From contig JAIBDF010000002.1 in NCBI GenBank assembly GCA_024679535.1, positions 1-64,000 on the forward strand: 64,000 nucleotides of DNA. The letters run 5' to 3'. The notes beneath the pieces were generated by a model. That model made no database searches. It was not told the origin of the DNA and saw only the letters and a program-made list of their open reading frames with translations. Positions 1 to 8,300 of the stretch are shown piece after piece (the first letter of the stretch is position 1; each line of letters starts with the position of its first letter). Source of the stretch: Chromatiales bacterium (GTDB taxonomy: Bacteria > Pseudomonadota > Gammaproteobacteria > Steroidobacterales > Woeseiaceae). The position numbers and the translations under genes were made by a program.

Positions 1-93
1 TCGCGCACCCTTACTGACGACGATGCGGACACCGCAATGGCTGCAGCGATCACTAAACTAGAAGATAAATTCGCCGCTGAACTAAGAGACTGA
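1..93 (+). CDS. pheT: Phenylalanyl-tRNA synthetase beta subunit, C-terminal end (partial)
   Basis: An open frame entering from the left edge ends in TGA at 91-93 and encodes 30 residues. They include SRTLTDDDAD and a final alpha-helical stretch, which fits the end of the ferredoxin-fold anticodon-binding domain that closes PheT. PheT pairs with PheS to charge tRNA-Phe in the cytoplasm. The next gene, ihfA, starts 6 bases later; pheT-ihfA is the usual order in Gammaproteobacteria, which supports the call more than the short sequence does. The start lies outside the window. Confidence 0.85.
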   Translation, partial: SRTLTDDDADTAMAAAITKLEDKFAAELRD

Positions 94-99
94 TTCCCG

Positions 100-399
100 A
101 TGGCACTGACCAAAGCAGATATGGCCGAGTCGTTGTTCAATGAGCTGGGTCTCAACAAGAGAGAAGCTCGCGAATTGGTCGATATGTATTTTGAGGAGCT
201 GCGTTTAGCGCTCGCAGTTGGGGAGCAAGTCAAACTTTCCGGTTTCGGGAATTTTGATCTTCGGGACAAGAAAGAACGTCCGGGCAGAAACCCGAAAACG
301 GGTGAGGAAATTCCGATCAGCGCACGCCGCGTTGTGACATTTCGACCAGGACAAAAACTAAAGGCCCGAGTGGAAGCATATGCTGGAACCGGGGAATAA
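100..399 (+). CDS. ihfA: Integration host factor alpha subunit
   Basis: A 99-residue HU/IHF-family protein. The DNA-binding arm is clear: GFGNF at residues 48-52 and PGRNP at 61-65, where the proline intercalates and kinks DNA in this family. Length and ends match IHF-alpha, not HU. With IHF-beta it bends DNA at promoters, origins and recombination sites. It follows pheT by 6 bases and overlaps the start of the next gene by 20 bases, so the three are probably cotranscribed, as in other Gammaproteobacteria. Confidence 0.96.
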   Translation: MALTKADMAESLFNELGLNKREARELVDMYFEELRLALAVGEQVKLSGFGNFDLRDKKERPGRNPKTGEEIPISARRVVTFRPGQKLKARVEAYAGTGE

Positions 400-736
400 C
401 GACGAACTACCTCCAATTCCTGGGAAACGTTACTTCACGATTGGTGAAGTAAGCGACCTTTGTGCGGTCAAGCCGCACGTACTCAGGTATTGGGAGCAAG
501 AGTTCCCACAACTGAAGCCTGTAAAGCGTCGGGGCAATCGCCGCTATTACCAGCGTCAGGACGTTCTGATCATTCGCCAGATCAGAAGTCTCCTGTATGA
601 CGAAGGTTTCACGATCGGTGGAGCGCGCCAGCGCCTTACCGGCGATGATGCCAAGTCCGATGTGACGCAAAGTCAACAGATTATCAAGCAGATACGCATG
701 GAACTTGAGCAAGTTCTTAAGATTCTGCGCCGCTAA
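380..736 (+). CDS. MerR-family transcriptional regulator
   Basis: A 118-residue protein with an N-terminal MerR winged helix-turn-helix: [13 protein letters not shown] (18-30), VLRYWEQEF (34-42) and the wing RRGNRRYY (50-57). A helical dimerisation coil follows (about 96-118). No effector domain and no cysteine cluster is present, so it is not a metal sensor of the MerR/CueR type. It is the small regulator commonly found between ihfA and tRNA-Pro in Gammaproteobacteria; its target is not evident here. The start overlaps ihfA by 20 bases. Confidence 0.93.
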   Translation: MLEPGNNDELPPIPGKRYFTIGEVSDLCAVKPHVLRYWEQEFPQLKPVKRRGNRRYYQRQDVLIIRQIRSLLYDEGFTIGGARQRLTGDDAKSDVTQSQQIIKQIRMELEQVLKILRR

Positions 737-760
737 ATTCTCTTCTTCCCAAGTTCTCTT

Positions 761-843
761 CCGGCGGTTATTATTGCCGCCCGGTGTAGGAGCGGCTGTA
801 GCCGCGATCGGGCCTTATTATCTCGCTTGTCGCAAGAGGGCCC
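761..843. repeat. REP-like palindromic element
   Basis: The spacer between the MerR gene and tRNA-Pro holds a perfect hairpin GCGGCT-GT-AGCCGC (792-805) preceded by GTGTAGGA, and a second small stem GGCGG/CCGCC at about 762-782. The string TGTAGGAGCGGC followed by AGCCGCGA resembles dispersed REP elements of pseudomonads and xanthomonads. I see only one copy in this window, so the repeat status is by resemblance. It could also serve as a transcription terminator for the upstream operon. Confidence 0.5.
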
Positions 844-864
844 TCCCACGCTTGTCTAAACGGT

Positions 865-941
865 CGGGGCGTAGCGCAGCCTGGTAGCGCACCACAATGG
901 GGTTGTGGGGGTCGGAAGTTCGAATCTTCTCGCCCCGACCA
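865..941 (+). tRNA. tRNA-Pro(GGG)
   Basis: A 77-base cloverleaf. The acceptor stem CGGGGCG (865-871) pairs with CGCCCCG (931-937), then A and an encoded CCA (939-941). The anticodon stem CCACA/TGTGG encloses the loop ATGGGGT, giving anticodon GGG. The T arm carries GTTCGAATC. C1-G72, unusual among tRNAs, is typical of bacterial tRNA-Pro. Confidence 0.97.
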
Positions 942-953
942 ATTTAGTCAAAT

Positions 954-1241
954 CTATTCGTGAGCGATTGGCTTTTCCGTAAACAGGAAATCCTTCAGCT
1001 CTTTATCGAATGTCGGGTCCTGGCGTCGTATCCACTCGAGCACCATTGCTGCGTGCTCTTTTTCTTCGTCACGATTGTGCGCCAGGATGGCTCGAAGTTC
1101 GACATTTCTGCAGGCGTCGACACGCTGGTTATACCAGTCGACAGCCTCCAGTTCTTCCATCAGGGACGAAATGGCGCGATGCATGTCGCGGGTCTCATCG
1201 CTGAGTTCTTCAAGCGGCTCGTGGTAGCCCTCGTTGGCCAT
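954..1241 (-). CDS. Encapsulated-ferritin-like (EncFtn) protein
   Basis: A 95-residue all-helical protein of the encapsulated ferritin family, which forms an annular decamer with di-iron ferroxidase centres between subunits. Residues matching the Rhodospirillum rubrum EncFtn iron ligands are kept: E30 and neighbours E29/E32 in MEELEAVDWY, then E60 and H63 in HNRDEEKEH; W36 and Y37 are also kept. The protein ends in TEKPIAHE, without the C-terminal hydrophobic peptide that docks EncFtn into an encapsulin shell. No shell gene is near: tRNA-Pro lies downstream and a TspO-like gene upstream. A role in iron oxidation is inferred from the family. Confidence 0.88.
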   Translation of the reverse strand: MANEGYHEPLEELSDETRDMHRAISSLMEELEAVDWYNQRVDACRNVELRAILAHNRDEEKEHAAMVLEWIRRQDPTFDKELKDFLFTEKPIAHE

Positions 1242-1242
1242 C

Positions 1243-2016
1243 TTAGTTCCTCTTCTTCGCTGTTTCGGTAAGGCGGGTTACGAATTCGAGCCCGACCAGC
1301 AGTGCCATCAACACTGACACTGTCAGAGCGGCTCCGGAAACCGAGGGAGTTGCGGACTGCATTACGGAAATACCGTAAGCCCCCCAAATTACAACTGCCC
1401 CGAAAACGGGGTCGCGGTACTTGAGTACCATGCGGGCACCAATTGCGCCGGCAACCGCGAGCTTGAGGAGCGTCCATTGCACCGCAGTTAGCCACACATG
1501 GTCCCAGCCGTTGCTGGTCTGAAGGACGCTGGCATTCGCGATTGTCGCGAGGGTTATCCATCCCGCATACAGGCTGAAAGGCAGGTGGAGCACCAGGTGT
1601 TCTGTGAACGACGCGGTGTCGATATCGGCGATAAGCGTGCGGTAGATGAGGATCAACGTCGCGAGAATGACGAACATGACCAGCAGCGACAGGACCAGCA
1701 GGTCGTAGTGCCACAGGACTATCCATACCGCGTTCGTCAAGCAGTTGATCTGGAACCATATCGACAGGCGGGCCACTTTGTCACTCGACCGCTGTGCAGG
1801 TAAGGCCTGCCAGATAACGAATACCAGCAGTCCCAGGTAGATGGCACCCCAGATAGCAAACGCGAATCCCGCTGGTGTAAACAGTGACGGATACTTGGCA
1901 GAAATTTCCGGCATTGTTTGCCCGTTTATGGGCAGGGCGTTCGAAAGAAAGTTGAGCAGGATAACAATGGCAAAGGCGACCAGATTGCCGCCCCAGTCAC
2001 GGAAAGGTCTTTGCAT
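1243..2016 (-). CDS. TspO/MBR-related (tryptophan-rich sensory) membrane protein
   Basis: A 257-residue integral membrane protein with about seven hydrophobic helices. The motif FTPAGFAFAIWGAIYLGLLVF (about 47-67) and repeated tryptophans match the longer TspO/MBR-related proteins, which are larger than the classic five-helix TspO of about 160 residues. TspO proteins bind tetrapyrroles, but the ligand of this long branch is unknown. It lies 1 base upstream of the EncFtn-like gene on the same strand. Cotranscription is likely and would place a possible haem/iron-linked membrane protein with an iron-oxidising one. Confidence 0.8.
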   Translation of the reverse strand: MQRPFRDWGGNLVAFAIVILLNFLSNALPINGQTMPEISAKYPSLFTPAGFAFAIWGAIYLGLLVFVIWQALPAQRSSDKVARLSIWFQINCLTNAVWIVLWHYDLLVLSLLVMFVILATLILIYRTLIADIDTASFTEHLVLHLPFSLYAGWITLATIANASVLQTSNGWDHVWLTAVQWTLLKLAVAGAIGARMVLKYRDPVFGAVVIWGAYGISVMQSATPSVSGAALTVSVLMALLVGLEFVTRLTETAKKRN

Positions 2017-2030
2017 TGATGTGGCTCCGA

Positions 2031-3269
2031 TCAGGCCTGGGTGACGACGGGAAGCTTCCGATCCTGGATGCCCAGCAGAATTGGCTGCGCGGATTCCCGA
2101 TAGATATTCACTTTTGCGTTAAAGGCCACGCGAGACAGCCCATGCTTGTCCTTGATCGTCAGGCGACGAATATTGAATTCCCCGCCGCCCATATTTTCTC
2201 CTGTCAGGTAGCATTTTATCGCAGTCACACGCTCGCCCGAGAGGTCCATGCCGCTCAGTTGTGACAAATTGCCCTGCGCGCGTTCAAGGAAAGTGACGGC
2301 ATCGACATTTGGATCGACCTGCAGGGTGCCTGTGTCCGTATGGGACTCGATGCTGGTCATAAAGTCACCGACGAGGATCTGGCCAGGGAGCGCGGCATCG
2401 ATCATGCGTGCGAGTTCAATCGTCACGTCGCCAACGATGAAGTCGTGTGTCGTGGGGTTCAGGCCCTCCGCCTGATGAAATTCATAACAGCTGCCGACAT
2501 GGAAACAGGCTCGCAGCCTCGGTACAGCCTTGGTTGAGGACTTGCTGCGAGCGATCGCGTTGTCCGCGAGCACGATATGCATGAAATGGTAGAGGTTTAC
2601 GCTGGCCTCAAGGCCCACGTCACGATTCCAGATGTAAAATCCATCACCACTGGAGGATCGCGCAAAATCGATATTAACGTCCTGCTCCAGCATTTTTGAG
2701 TGTGCCGAGTTGAGCGAATAAGCAAGGCTGTTCAGTTGCGTCATCTGCTCGAACGGGGTCAGCAGACTGAAGCCGACGATATCGAACAATGTGACGGCCC
2801 GGCTCGGCACGTAGTTAATACCGAACTTGCGAATCATTCCTTCAATAATCTGGTTTTCAATCTTGTTGCCGACCAGCGCTTCGCGCAGGCGAATATTGAT
2901 AGGTTCGATTTCCAGCAGACGAGCGACCTTCTGCATTTGGGAAATGGTCAGTTGCCGCTCGCCGGAAATCAGTTCAGTAATGAACCGGGGTGACACGCGA
3001 GGCGGCAGATTATTGGCTCGCGGCGCGGTGTACTCTGCGATCGCATAGTGTGGGACGACAAGAATCAGTACGCCCTGGTCGAGTGGCGTCCAGCTCAGGA
3101 TGCTGTTCTGGCCCAGCGACCAGTGGCTGCGCAGAGCAGTCTCCAGGTGTGACAGATTACTGCGCTGCCGGAGACCCATCGATTGAGCCAGTCCAGCCAG
3201 TTGATCCAGGTAGGGAGAATAATCAGTTATTCGCCGAATTCCGGATTTCGACAGTTCCTCTAATTCCAT
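2031..3269 (-). CDS. Class III nucleotidyl-cyclase-like protein with degenerate active site
   Basis: A 412-residue soluble protein. Residues about 155-310 resemble a class III adenylate/guanylate cyclase domain: LFDIVGFS (161-168, first metal Asp at 163), SGDGFYIW (207-214, second metal Asp region) and FIVGDVTIELARMIDAA (277-293). In that last segment active cyclases carry the substrate Asn in a V-N-x-A-x-R pattern; here it is replaced. Residues about 93-127 resemble a Cro/CI-type helix-turn-helix (ISGERQLTISQMQKVARLLEI). The last 100 residues are unassigned. Catalysis is doubtful; a sensor or regulatory role is inference. Divergent from the next gene. Confidence 0.65.
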   Translation of the reverse strand: MELEELSKSGIRRITDYSPYLDQLAGLAQSMGLRQRSNLSHLETALRSHWSLGQNSILSWTPLDQGVLILVVPHYAIAEYTAPRANNLPPRVSPRFITELISGERQLTISQMQKVARLLEIEPINIRLREALVGNKIENQIIEGMIRKFGINYVPSRAVTLFDIVGFSLLTPFEQMTQLNSLAYSLNSAHSKMLEQDVNIDFARSSSGDGFYIWNRDVGLEASVNLYHFMHIVLADNAIARSKSSTKAVPRLRACFHVGSCYEFHQAEGLNPTTHDFIVGDVTIELARMIDAALPGQILVGDFMTSIESHTDTGTLQVDPNVDAVTFLERAQGNLSQLSGMDLSGERVTAIKCYLTGENMGGGEFNIRRLTIKDKHGLSRVAFNAKVNIYRESAQPILLGIQDRKLPVVTQA

Positions 3270-3391
3270 TTGTTTGCCCGCGGCGACTTTCGTAAGCGTG
3301 GATTCTCTGCCACAGTTCGCTTACGCCAACCTAAAGAACTCTTAATTGCAGCGCAAGTGTTAGAAATACGTTGTGTTAGTTTACATAAGAA

Positions 3392-4378
3392 ATGACAGTC
3401 AAAGGCCCTGACATCAACGAGATTCGCGCGTTGCGCGAACGGTTGCAAGCGGAGACGGTACTCACACCGACGCTTCGTTGCGCAGCTATTGAAGCATTGA
3501 TTGGTGGTGATACGCAGGTTTTTGCGAAACTGGAGTTCCTGCAGTGCACCGGAACGTTCAAGGCGCGTGGTGCCCTGGCGACGTTACATAGCCTTGACGA
3601 AGCACAATTAGAAGCCGGGGTTACCGCTGTAAGTGCAGGAAATCACGCAATTGCAACGGCATTCGCCGCAAAAACCGTGGGCACCACGGCGAAAGTTGTC
3701 ATGATTGGCTCGGCCAATCCATCGAGAATCGCGAGCTGTCGTGCGTATGGTGGGGAGGTGGTGCTCGTCGACGATGCGCACAGGGCCTTTGAGGAAGCAG
3801 AACGTATCCAGGAAGAAGAGGGGCGGTTTTTCGTGCACCCATTTGAGGGTCCGTCGATAGCGACGGGCACCGGTACAGTTGGCCTGGAGATTTGCGAGCA
3901 GGTTGCAGACTTTGACGCACTGGTGGTGCCAATCGGAGGTGGCGGATTGATCGGTGGTATAGCCAATGCCGTCAAGCAGCTCCGTCCGGACTGCGAGATT
4001 TTTGGCGTGGAACCTGAGGGCGCCGATTCCATGTATCGCAGTCGCGCGGCCGGCAAGCCCCAGGCTATTGAGAAAGTCGACACCATTGCGGACAGCCTCG
4101 GCGCACCATTTGCCCTGCCGTACTCGTTTGGTCTGGCAGAGCAGAACGTGGACCGTCTGGTGCGAGTGAACGATGACCAGCTGCGCCGCGTCATGGGCTT
4201 CCTGTTTCGCGTCATGAAACTGGCCGTGGAGCCCGCCTGTGCGGCAAGTACTGCAGCGCTGCTTGGCCCACTTCGCGATGAATTGCGAGGCAAGCGCGTT
4301 GTGCTGGTTATGTGCGGCAGTAATATTGACTGGGACACCTTTGAACGACAGGCGATCTTTGATGACAACGTTGCTTGA
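3392..4378 (+). CDS. Threonine/serine dehydratase-family PLP enzyme
   Basis: A 328-residue fold-type II pyridoxal-phosphate enzyme. The Schiff-base lysine is K57 in GTFKARGAL, the substrate loop is SAGNHA (80-85) and the phosphate-binding glycine loop is GGGGLIGGI (181-189). It lacks the C-terminal ACT regulatory domain of biosynthetic IlvA, and its length fits catabolic threonine dehydratases, serine racemases and hydroxyaspartate ammonia-lyases; the exact substrate cannot be read from sequence. Its end overlaps the next oxidoreductase gene by 17 bases, so the two are translationally linked and may act in one amino/hydroxy-acid route. Confidence 0.88.
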   Translation: MTVKGPDINEIRALRERLQAETVLTPTLRCAAIEALIGGDTQVFAKLEFLQCTGTFKARGALATLHSLDEAQLEAGVTAVSAGNHAIATAFAAKTVGTTAKVVMIGSANPSRIASCRAYGGEVVLVDDAHRAFEEAERIQEEEGRFFVHPFEGPSIATGTGTVGLEICEQVADFDALVVPIGGGGLIGGIANAVKQLRPDCEIFGVEPEGADSMYRSRAAGKPQAIEKVDTIADSLGAPFALPYSFGLAEQNVDRLVRVNDDQLRRVMGFLFRVMKLAVEPACAASTAALLGPLRDELRGKRVVLVMCGSNIDWDTFERQAIFDDNVA

Positions 4379-5756
4379 GCGACTTAAGGCCATCGTCGGT
4401 CCCGGCGGTTGGTCGACGGATTCCGCTGATCTCGAGCCTCACCTTACGGAATGGCGTGGTATCTACAGAGGCCGGACGCTGGTAAGGCTCATGCCACGTT
4501 CGACAGACGAAGTGTCTGCCATCGTGACGGCCTGCGCGGAGGAAGGCGTTGCAATCGTTCCGCAAGGCGGTAACACCGGCATGTGCGGTGGCGCTGTTCC
4601 TGATACTAGCGGCAGGCAGGTCGTACTTTCGCTTGGTCGAATGAATCGAGTGCGGAATGTCGACGCACTGAATTTTTCAATGGAGGTCGATGCAGGCTGC
4701 ATTCTGGCGCATGCTCAGGATGCCGCGAAACAGGCAGGGCGCTATCTGCCATTGAGCATCGGCGCGGAAGGTACCTGCCAGATCGGTGGGAACATCGCCA
4801 CGAACGCGGGCGGCATGAACGTCGGACGGTACGGTACAGCTCGCGCATTGGTCCTCGGCCTGGAGGTGGTGCTCGCTGATGGTACGGTACTCAACAGTCT
4901 GCGTTCATTGCGCAAGGACACCGCCGGCTACGATCTCAAACAACTCTTCGTCGGCAGCGAAGGCACACTTGGCATTATCACGGCGGCATCCCTGCGCTTG
5001 TTCCCGGATCCGGGAGCGCTGTCGACAGCCTTGCTCGGTATCGAGAGTGCCGGCAAGGCAGTGGATCTGTTGGGGAACCTCAAAGTTGCCCTTGATGATC
5101 GCATAGAGTCGTTCGAACTCGTCTCGCAACGCGTTTTTGGTCTTGTCACTCGATTCATCGCGGATGCCAGCCTGCCGTTTCAGATTGAGTATCCGTGGTA
5201 CGTTCTTATCGACACGGCGACAGGCGGCGATGAGCAGGTACTCGAGAATGCGCTGGCCGCCGCCGCCGCCAGCGGCTTGCTGGTTGATGCCGTGATAGCC
5301 AAGAATGACAGGGAGGCTGCCGAACTGTGGCGTCTTCGCCATTCCATTTCCGAAGCGGAACGCCAGGATGGCAAGGCGCTGAAGCACGACATATCCGTCC
5401 CTCTGTCCAGAATGCAGGAATTCCTTGCGCGCGGCGACGAGCGGCTGGCCGAGTTGCGCGCTGACGCGAAACTTGTGGCATTCGGTCATGTGGGAGATGG
5501 CAATCTGCATTACAACGTGGTTTTGCCACGTGATTTATCCGATCCGGAGTGGGCCGCAGAGGGCGAACGCGTCAGTCGCGGCATCTACGACCTCGTTCAG
5601 GAGCTTGGTGGTAGTTTTAGCGCCGAGCATGGCGTCGGACAGGCCAAGCGATCATGGCTGAGGGAATACCGCGGAGGCCCCGAGCTGGAATTGATGCAGC
5701 AGCTCAAAAAGACGCTGGACCCCTCTAATATCCTCAATCCGGGCAAGGTAATTTGA
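4362..5756 (+). CDS. FAD-linked 2-hydroxyacid dehydrogenase (GlcD/D-2-hydroxyglutarate dehydrogenase family)
   Basis: A 464-residue VAO/PCMH flavoprotein starting at the ATG inside the 3' end of the dehydratase gene. The FAD-binding half contains PQGGNTGMCGGAVP and GTLGIITAASLRLFP. The C-terminal FAD_oxidase_C half contains FGHVGDGNLHYNV and the signature EHGVGQAKR. Family members oxidise D-lactate, glycolate or D-2-hydroxyglutarate, passing electrons to quinone or to electron transfer flavoprotein; etfBA lies elsewhere in this window. D-2-hydroxyglutarate or D-lactate is the likeliest substrate, by inference only. Confidence 0.9.
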   Translation: MTTLLERLKAIVGPGGWSTDSADLEPHLTEWRGIYRGRTLVRLMPRSTDEVSAIVTACAEEGVAIVPQGGNTGMCGGAVPDTSGRQVVLSLGRMNRVRNVDALNFSMEVDAGCILAHAQDAAKQAGRYLPLSIGAEGTCQIGGNIATNAGGMNVGRYGTARALVLGLEVVLADGTVLNSLRSLRKDTAGYDLKQLFVGSEGTLGIITAASLRLFPDPGALSTALLGIESAGKAVDLLGNLKVALDDRIESFELVSQRVFGLVTRFIADASLPFQIEYPWYVLIDTATGGDEQVLENALAAAAASGLLVDAVIAKNDREAAELWRLRHSISEAERQDGKALKHDISVPLSRMQEFLARGDERLAELRADAKLVAFGHVGDGNLHYNVVLPRDLSDPEWAAEGERVSRGIYDLVQELGGSFSAEHGVGQAKRSWLREYRGGPELELMQQLKKTLDPSNILNPGKVI

Positions 5757-5809
5757 CGACCAGTTCCGGTTTCCGGCCCCATAATGCCGGTAAAATTGCC
5801 CGATAAATC

Positions 5810-8167
5810 ATGAGTCGAGAATCCGAAAAAATACGCGACCAGTTCGCCGAGCAACTATCGAGCTTCGACGACAAGCTTGAGTCGACGCCAAGCGATGTCG
5901 ATATGCTCGCCGATATCCAGGCTGGAATCGGTTCGCTGCTGGCGACCGGTGGTGGCAGCGAGGCCGCGATTCGTGACGTTCTGCAGGAACGCTATGAGGC
6001 GGGTGAGGTTCGCAAGGAGACCTTTCAGCTGGTCAAGTCGATGCTCGATCGCTACGTGACGGAAAAGTTACCGACGAGTCCGGTGCGTGAAAACACGTCG
6101 GACTCTGAGCGCAAAGAGCCCGAACGCGACGATGAGTTTGGTACGACAACCGTTATTCCGCATGACGCGCTGCCCTTCAACAATACGGCAATGCGTGTGC
6201 AGGTCGGCTCAGTATTGCGCGACCGCTTCCTGTTACAGGCAGAAGTGTCTGGCGGCAGTATGGGGACTGTTTACAAAGCGCTGGACCGTCGGCTCGCCGA
6301 AGCCGGTTCGGAGCAGCTCAGCGTCGCGGTTAAGGTCCTGTCACCGGCACTTGCGCAGGACGGCAACGCGCTGCGCGCACTGCAGCAGGAAGCCGCGAAA
6401 ACCCGCTGTCTCCTGCACCCGAATATAGTGCGTTTCATCGACTTCGATCGTGATGACGATCTCTACTTCCTGATTCTCGAATGGCTCGATGGCCGGACGC
6501 TTGCGGATATTCTGGATTCACCGGACGCCCGTACCATCGATGTCAAAGCGGCATTTCGCATTGTTGGCCAAATTGGCGACGCACTCGATTATGCGCACCG
6601 CTGCGGCATCATTCATGCGGATATCAAGCCGGGCAATATCATGGTGATGCCAAACGGAGACGCCAAGCTGTTTGATTTTGGCGTTGCGCGCGCGCGGCAG
6701 CAACAGATTGCCAGGGACTTTGATCCGGGTGTGCTTGGGGCCTTGACGCCAGCCTACTCCAGCATGCAGGTACTCGGCGGTGAGGAGCCGGTCGCCTCTG
6801 ATGACGTGTTTTCACTAGCTTGCCTGTTATACCGGCTGATCGCCGGCTACCGCGTATATGGCCCGCGCAATGCTGCTGAAGCATCAGAGGCGGGAATGGC
6901 GCCCCAGAGACCGCAAGGTATTAACGATGACCAGTGGAAAGTTCTGAAAAAAGCCTTGTCGTATGCCCGGGTTACTCGTTTCCAATCCGTCAGGGCGTTC
7001 ACTGATGCGCTGGACAATTGTGGGGAAGACACGGCGGCAACCGCCAGTTTCGAGGCGCCGACACGGTTTGGGACCGATGACGACGGCGGTTCACCCGGAA
7101 AGTGGCTAGCAATGATGGTTGTGCTGCTGGGCCTCGCCGCCATTGGAGCGCAGCAGATGGGTTACCTCGATCCCTGGCTTGAACAGATACAAGGCTCCAC
7201 AGAGATAGTTGATATAGCCGGGCCGGATCCTCAGGAAGCGTTAATTATTGAAGAGGTCCCTGCCGAACCCGAATTCGAGATTGCACCGACGGTTATCGAC
7301 GAACTTCCTGCCGCAGGAGCAAGCGAGCCGGCGGGGGATTATGTAGCCGAAGTTGAAGACGTTGAAGAAGAATCTGCGCCGGTGGAACCGGATCTGAACC
7401 TCGTCGACTTCTCGAAGCTCCCGCCACCCACAGCAATCGTGAACTTCTCACTGAAGGACATGGTGGGTGAAGCGACCCAGGTCGAGCTGTCTGAGGATGG
7501 CGATCCCGTGCTGGTCGACTTCATCCGGGAAGGTGATGTCAGCGCAGCCCTGACGCTTCGCCTTGAGGAAGTGGGCTTCAGCGGCAATCGGTCGCCGTGG
7601 AGTTCCGGTCAATATGCCATTTCCAATGGCGGTCTGCTCGTGTTCCCCAGAGGGCAGGAACGTGCGCGAATTACGCTGACGGCGGCATCAGACCCGCGCC
7701 GCGAACCCGACCAGCAATCGACGCTACGGTTACGCTTTGTGGATACGCCGGAATCGGAACTGGCGGTGGTCAACGTGGTCCTTCGGGACGACGACCAAAG
7801 GGCTTACGAAAACCGCTTACCGGACAACACCGTGGCATTCCCAAGCGGCCAGGTGTCCGTCAGTGAGGCTGATCCGGCCGTGCAAATCGATATTATCCGC
7901 TTCAACCCGGACAACACGTCGATCGAGGTTCGGTACACTGTGGAAGACATTAGCGCGACCGAAGGTGAGGACTATTTTGCACCGGGAACCTACTCGATCT
8001 CGTTCGGGCCCGGGCAACGCTCAGCCAGACTGCTGATACCGCTGGTACAGGATTCCGTGGCCGAAGGTGACGAGGCCTTCGTGGTTAAGCTGGAAGTAGA
8101 TCTGGAGTCCAGGCCGGTGGATATCTCCCCAAATATCGCCGTGATGATCCGCGACGACGAGCTCTAG
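5810..8167 (+). CDS. Transmembrane Ser/Thr protein kinase with C-terminal Calx-beta repeats
   Basis: A 785-residue protein. After a 135-residue N-terminal region comes a Hanks-type kinase (about 136-402): glycine loop GGSMGTV (148-154), lysine K175 in VAVKVL, catalytic loop HADIKPGN (269-276) and DFG (289-291). The catalytic-loop Arg of HRD is Ala, making it a non-RD kinase that need not depend on activation-loop phosphorylation. One transmembrane helix (about 432-450) is followed by an acidic linker. Two Calx-beta-like repeats (about 545-660 and 670-785, each ending near a D-D motif) follow, placing them in the periplasm. This is a receptor layout; ligand and targets are unknown. The gene stands alone, 53 bases after the FAD enzyme. 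Confidence 0.87.
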   Translation: MSRESEKIRDQFAEQLSSFDDKLESTPSDVDMLADIQAGIGSLLATGGGSEAAIRDVLQERYEAGEVRKETFQLVKSMLDRYVTEKLPTSPVRENTSDSERKEPERDDEFGTTTVIPHDALPFNNTAMRVQVGSVLRDRFLLQAEVSGGSMGTVYKALDRRLAEAGSEQLSVAVKVLSPALAQDGNALRALQQEAAKTRCLLHPNIVRFIDFDRDDDLYFLILEWLDGRTLADILDSPDARTIDVKAAFRIVGQIGDALDYAHRCGIIHADIKPGNIMVMPNGDAKLFDFGVARARQQQIARDFDPGVLGALTPAYSSMQVLGGEEPVASDDVFSLACLLYRLIAGYRVYGPRNAAEASEAGMAPQRPQGINDDQWKVLKKALSYARVTRFQSVRAFTDALDNCGEDTAATASFEAPTRFGTDDDGGSPGKWLAMMVVLLGLAAIGAQQMGYLDPWLEQIQGSTEIVDIAGPDPQEALIIEEVPAEPEFEIAPTVIDELPAAGASEPAGDYVAEVEDVEEESAPVEPDLNLVDFSKLPPPTAIVNFSLKDMVGEATQVELSEDGDPVLVDFIREGDVSAALTLRLEEVGFSGNRSPWSSGQYAISNGGLLVFPRGQERARITLTAASDPRREPDQQSTLRLRFVDTPESELAVVNVVLRDDDQRAYENRLPDNTVAFPSGQVSVSEADPAVQIDIIRFNPDNTSIEVRYTVEDISATEGEDYFAPGTYSISFGPGQRSARLLIPLVQDSVAEGDEAFVVKLEVDLESRPVDISPNIAVMIRDDEL

Positions 8168-8263
8168 CGCTGCCACGAAAGCGCTTCTGACTTGACCTGA
8201 GCCGCAAGGTTCGTTTTACTGCATTGATGATTTTTTCCCACACCCATGCGAAGTGCCAACTTA

Positions 8264-8296
8264 TCGACTCGATCGGTATGGAAAAACACTTAAAAT
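8264..8296 (+). promoter_or_regulatory. Possible promoter of the lysine-pathway gene
   Basis: A TAAAAT -10 candidate lies at 8291-8296. The -35 region is poor: TCGATC at 8269-8274 gives a 16-base spacer and three matches to consensus. Transcription from here would begin near 8303 and give a leader of roughly 125 bases containing the hairpins listed next. Confidence 0.3.
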
Positions 8297-8300
8297 ACAC

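Noticed and set aside
1160..1759. 199-codon open frame on the minus strand across the TspO-like gene
   Set aside because: It overlaps the TspO-like gene in another frame and runs into the EncFtn gene; its composition is Arg/Pro/Gly-rich as expected of a shadow frame.
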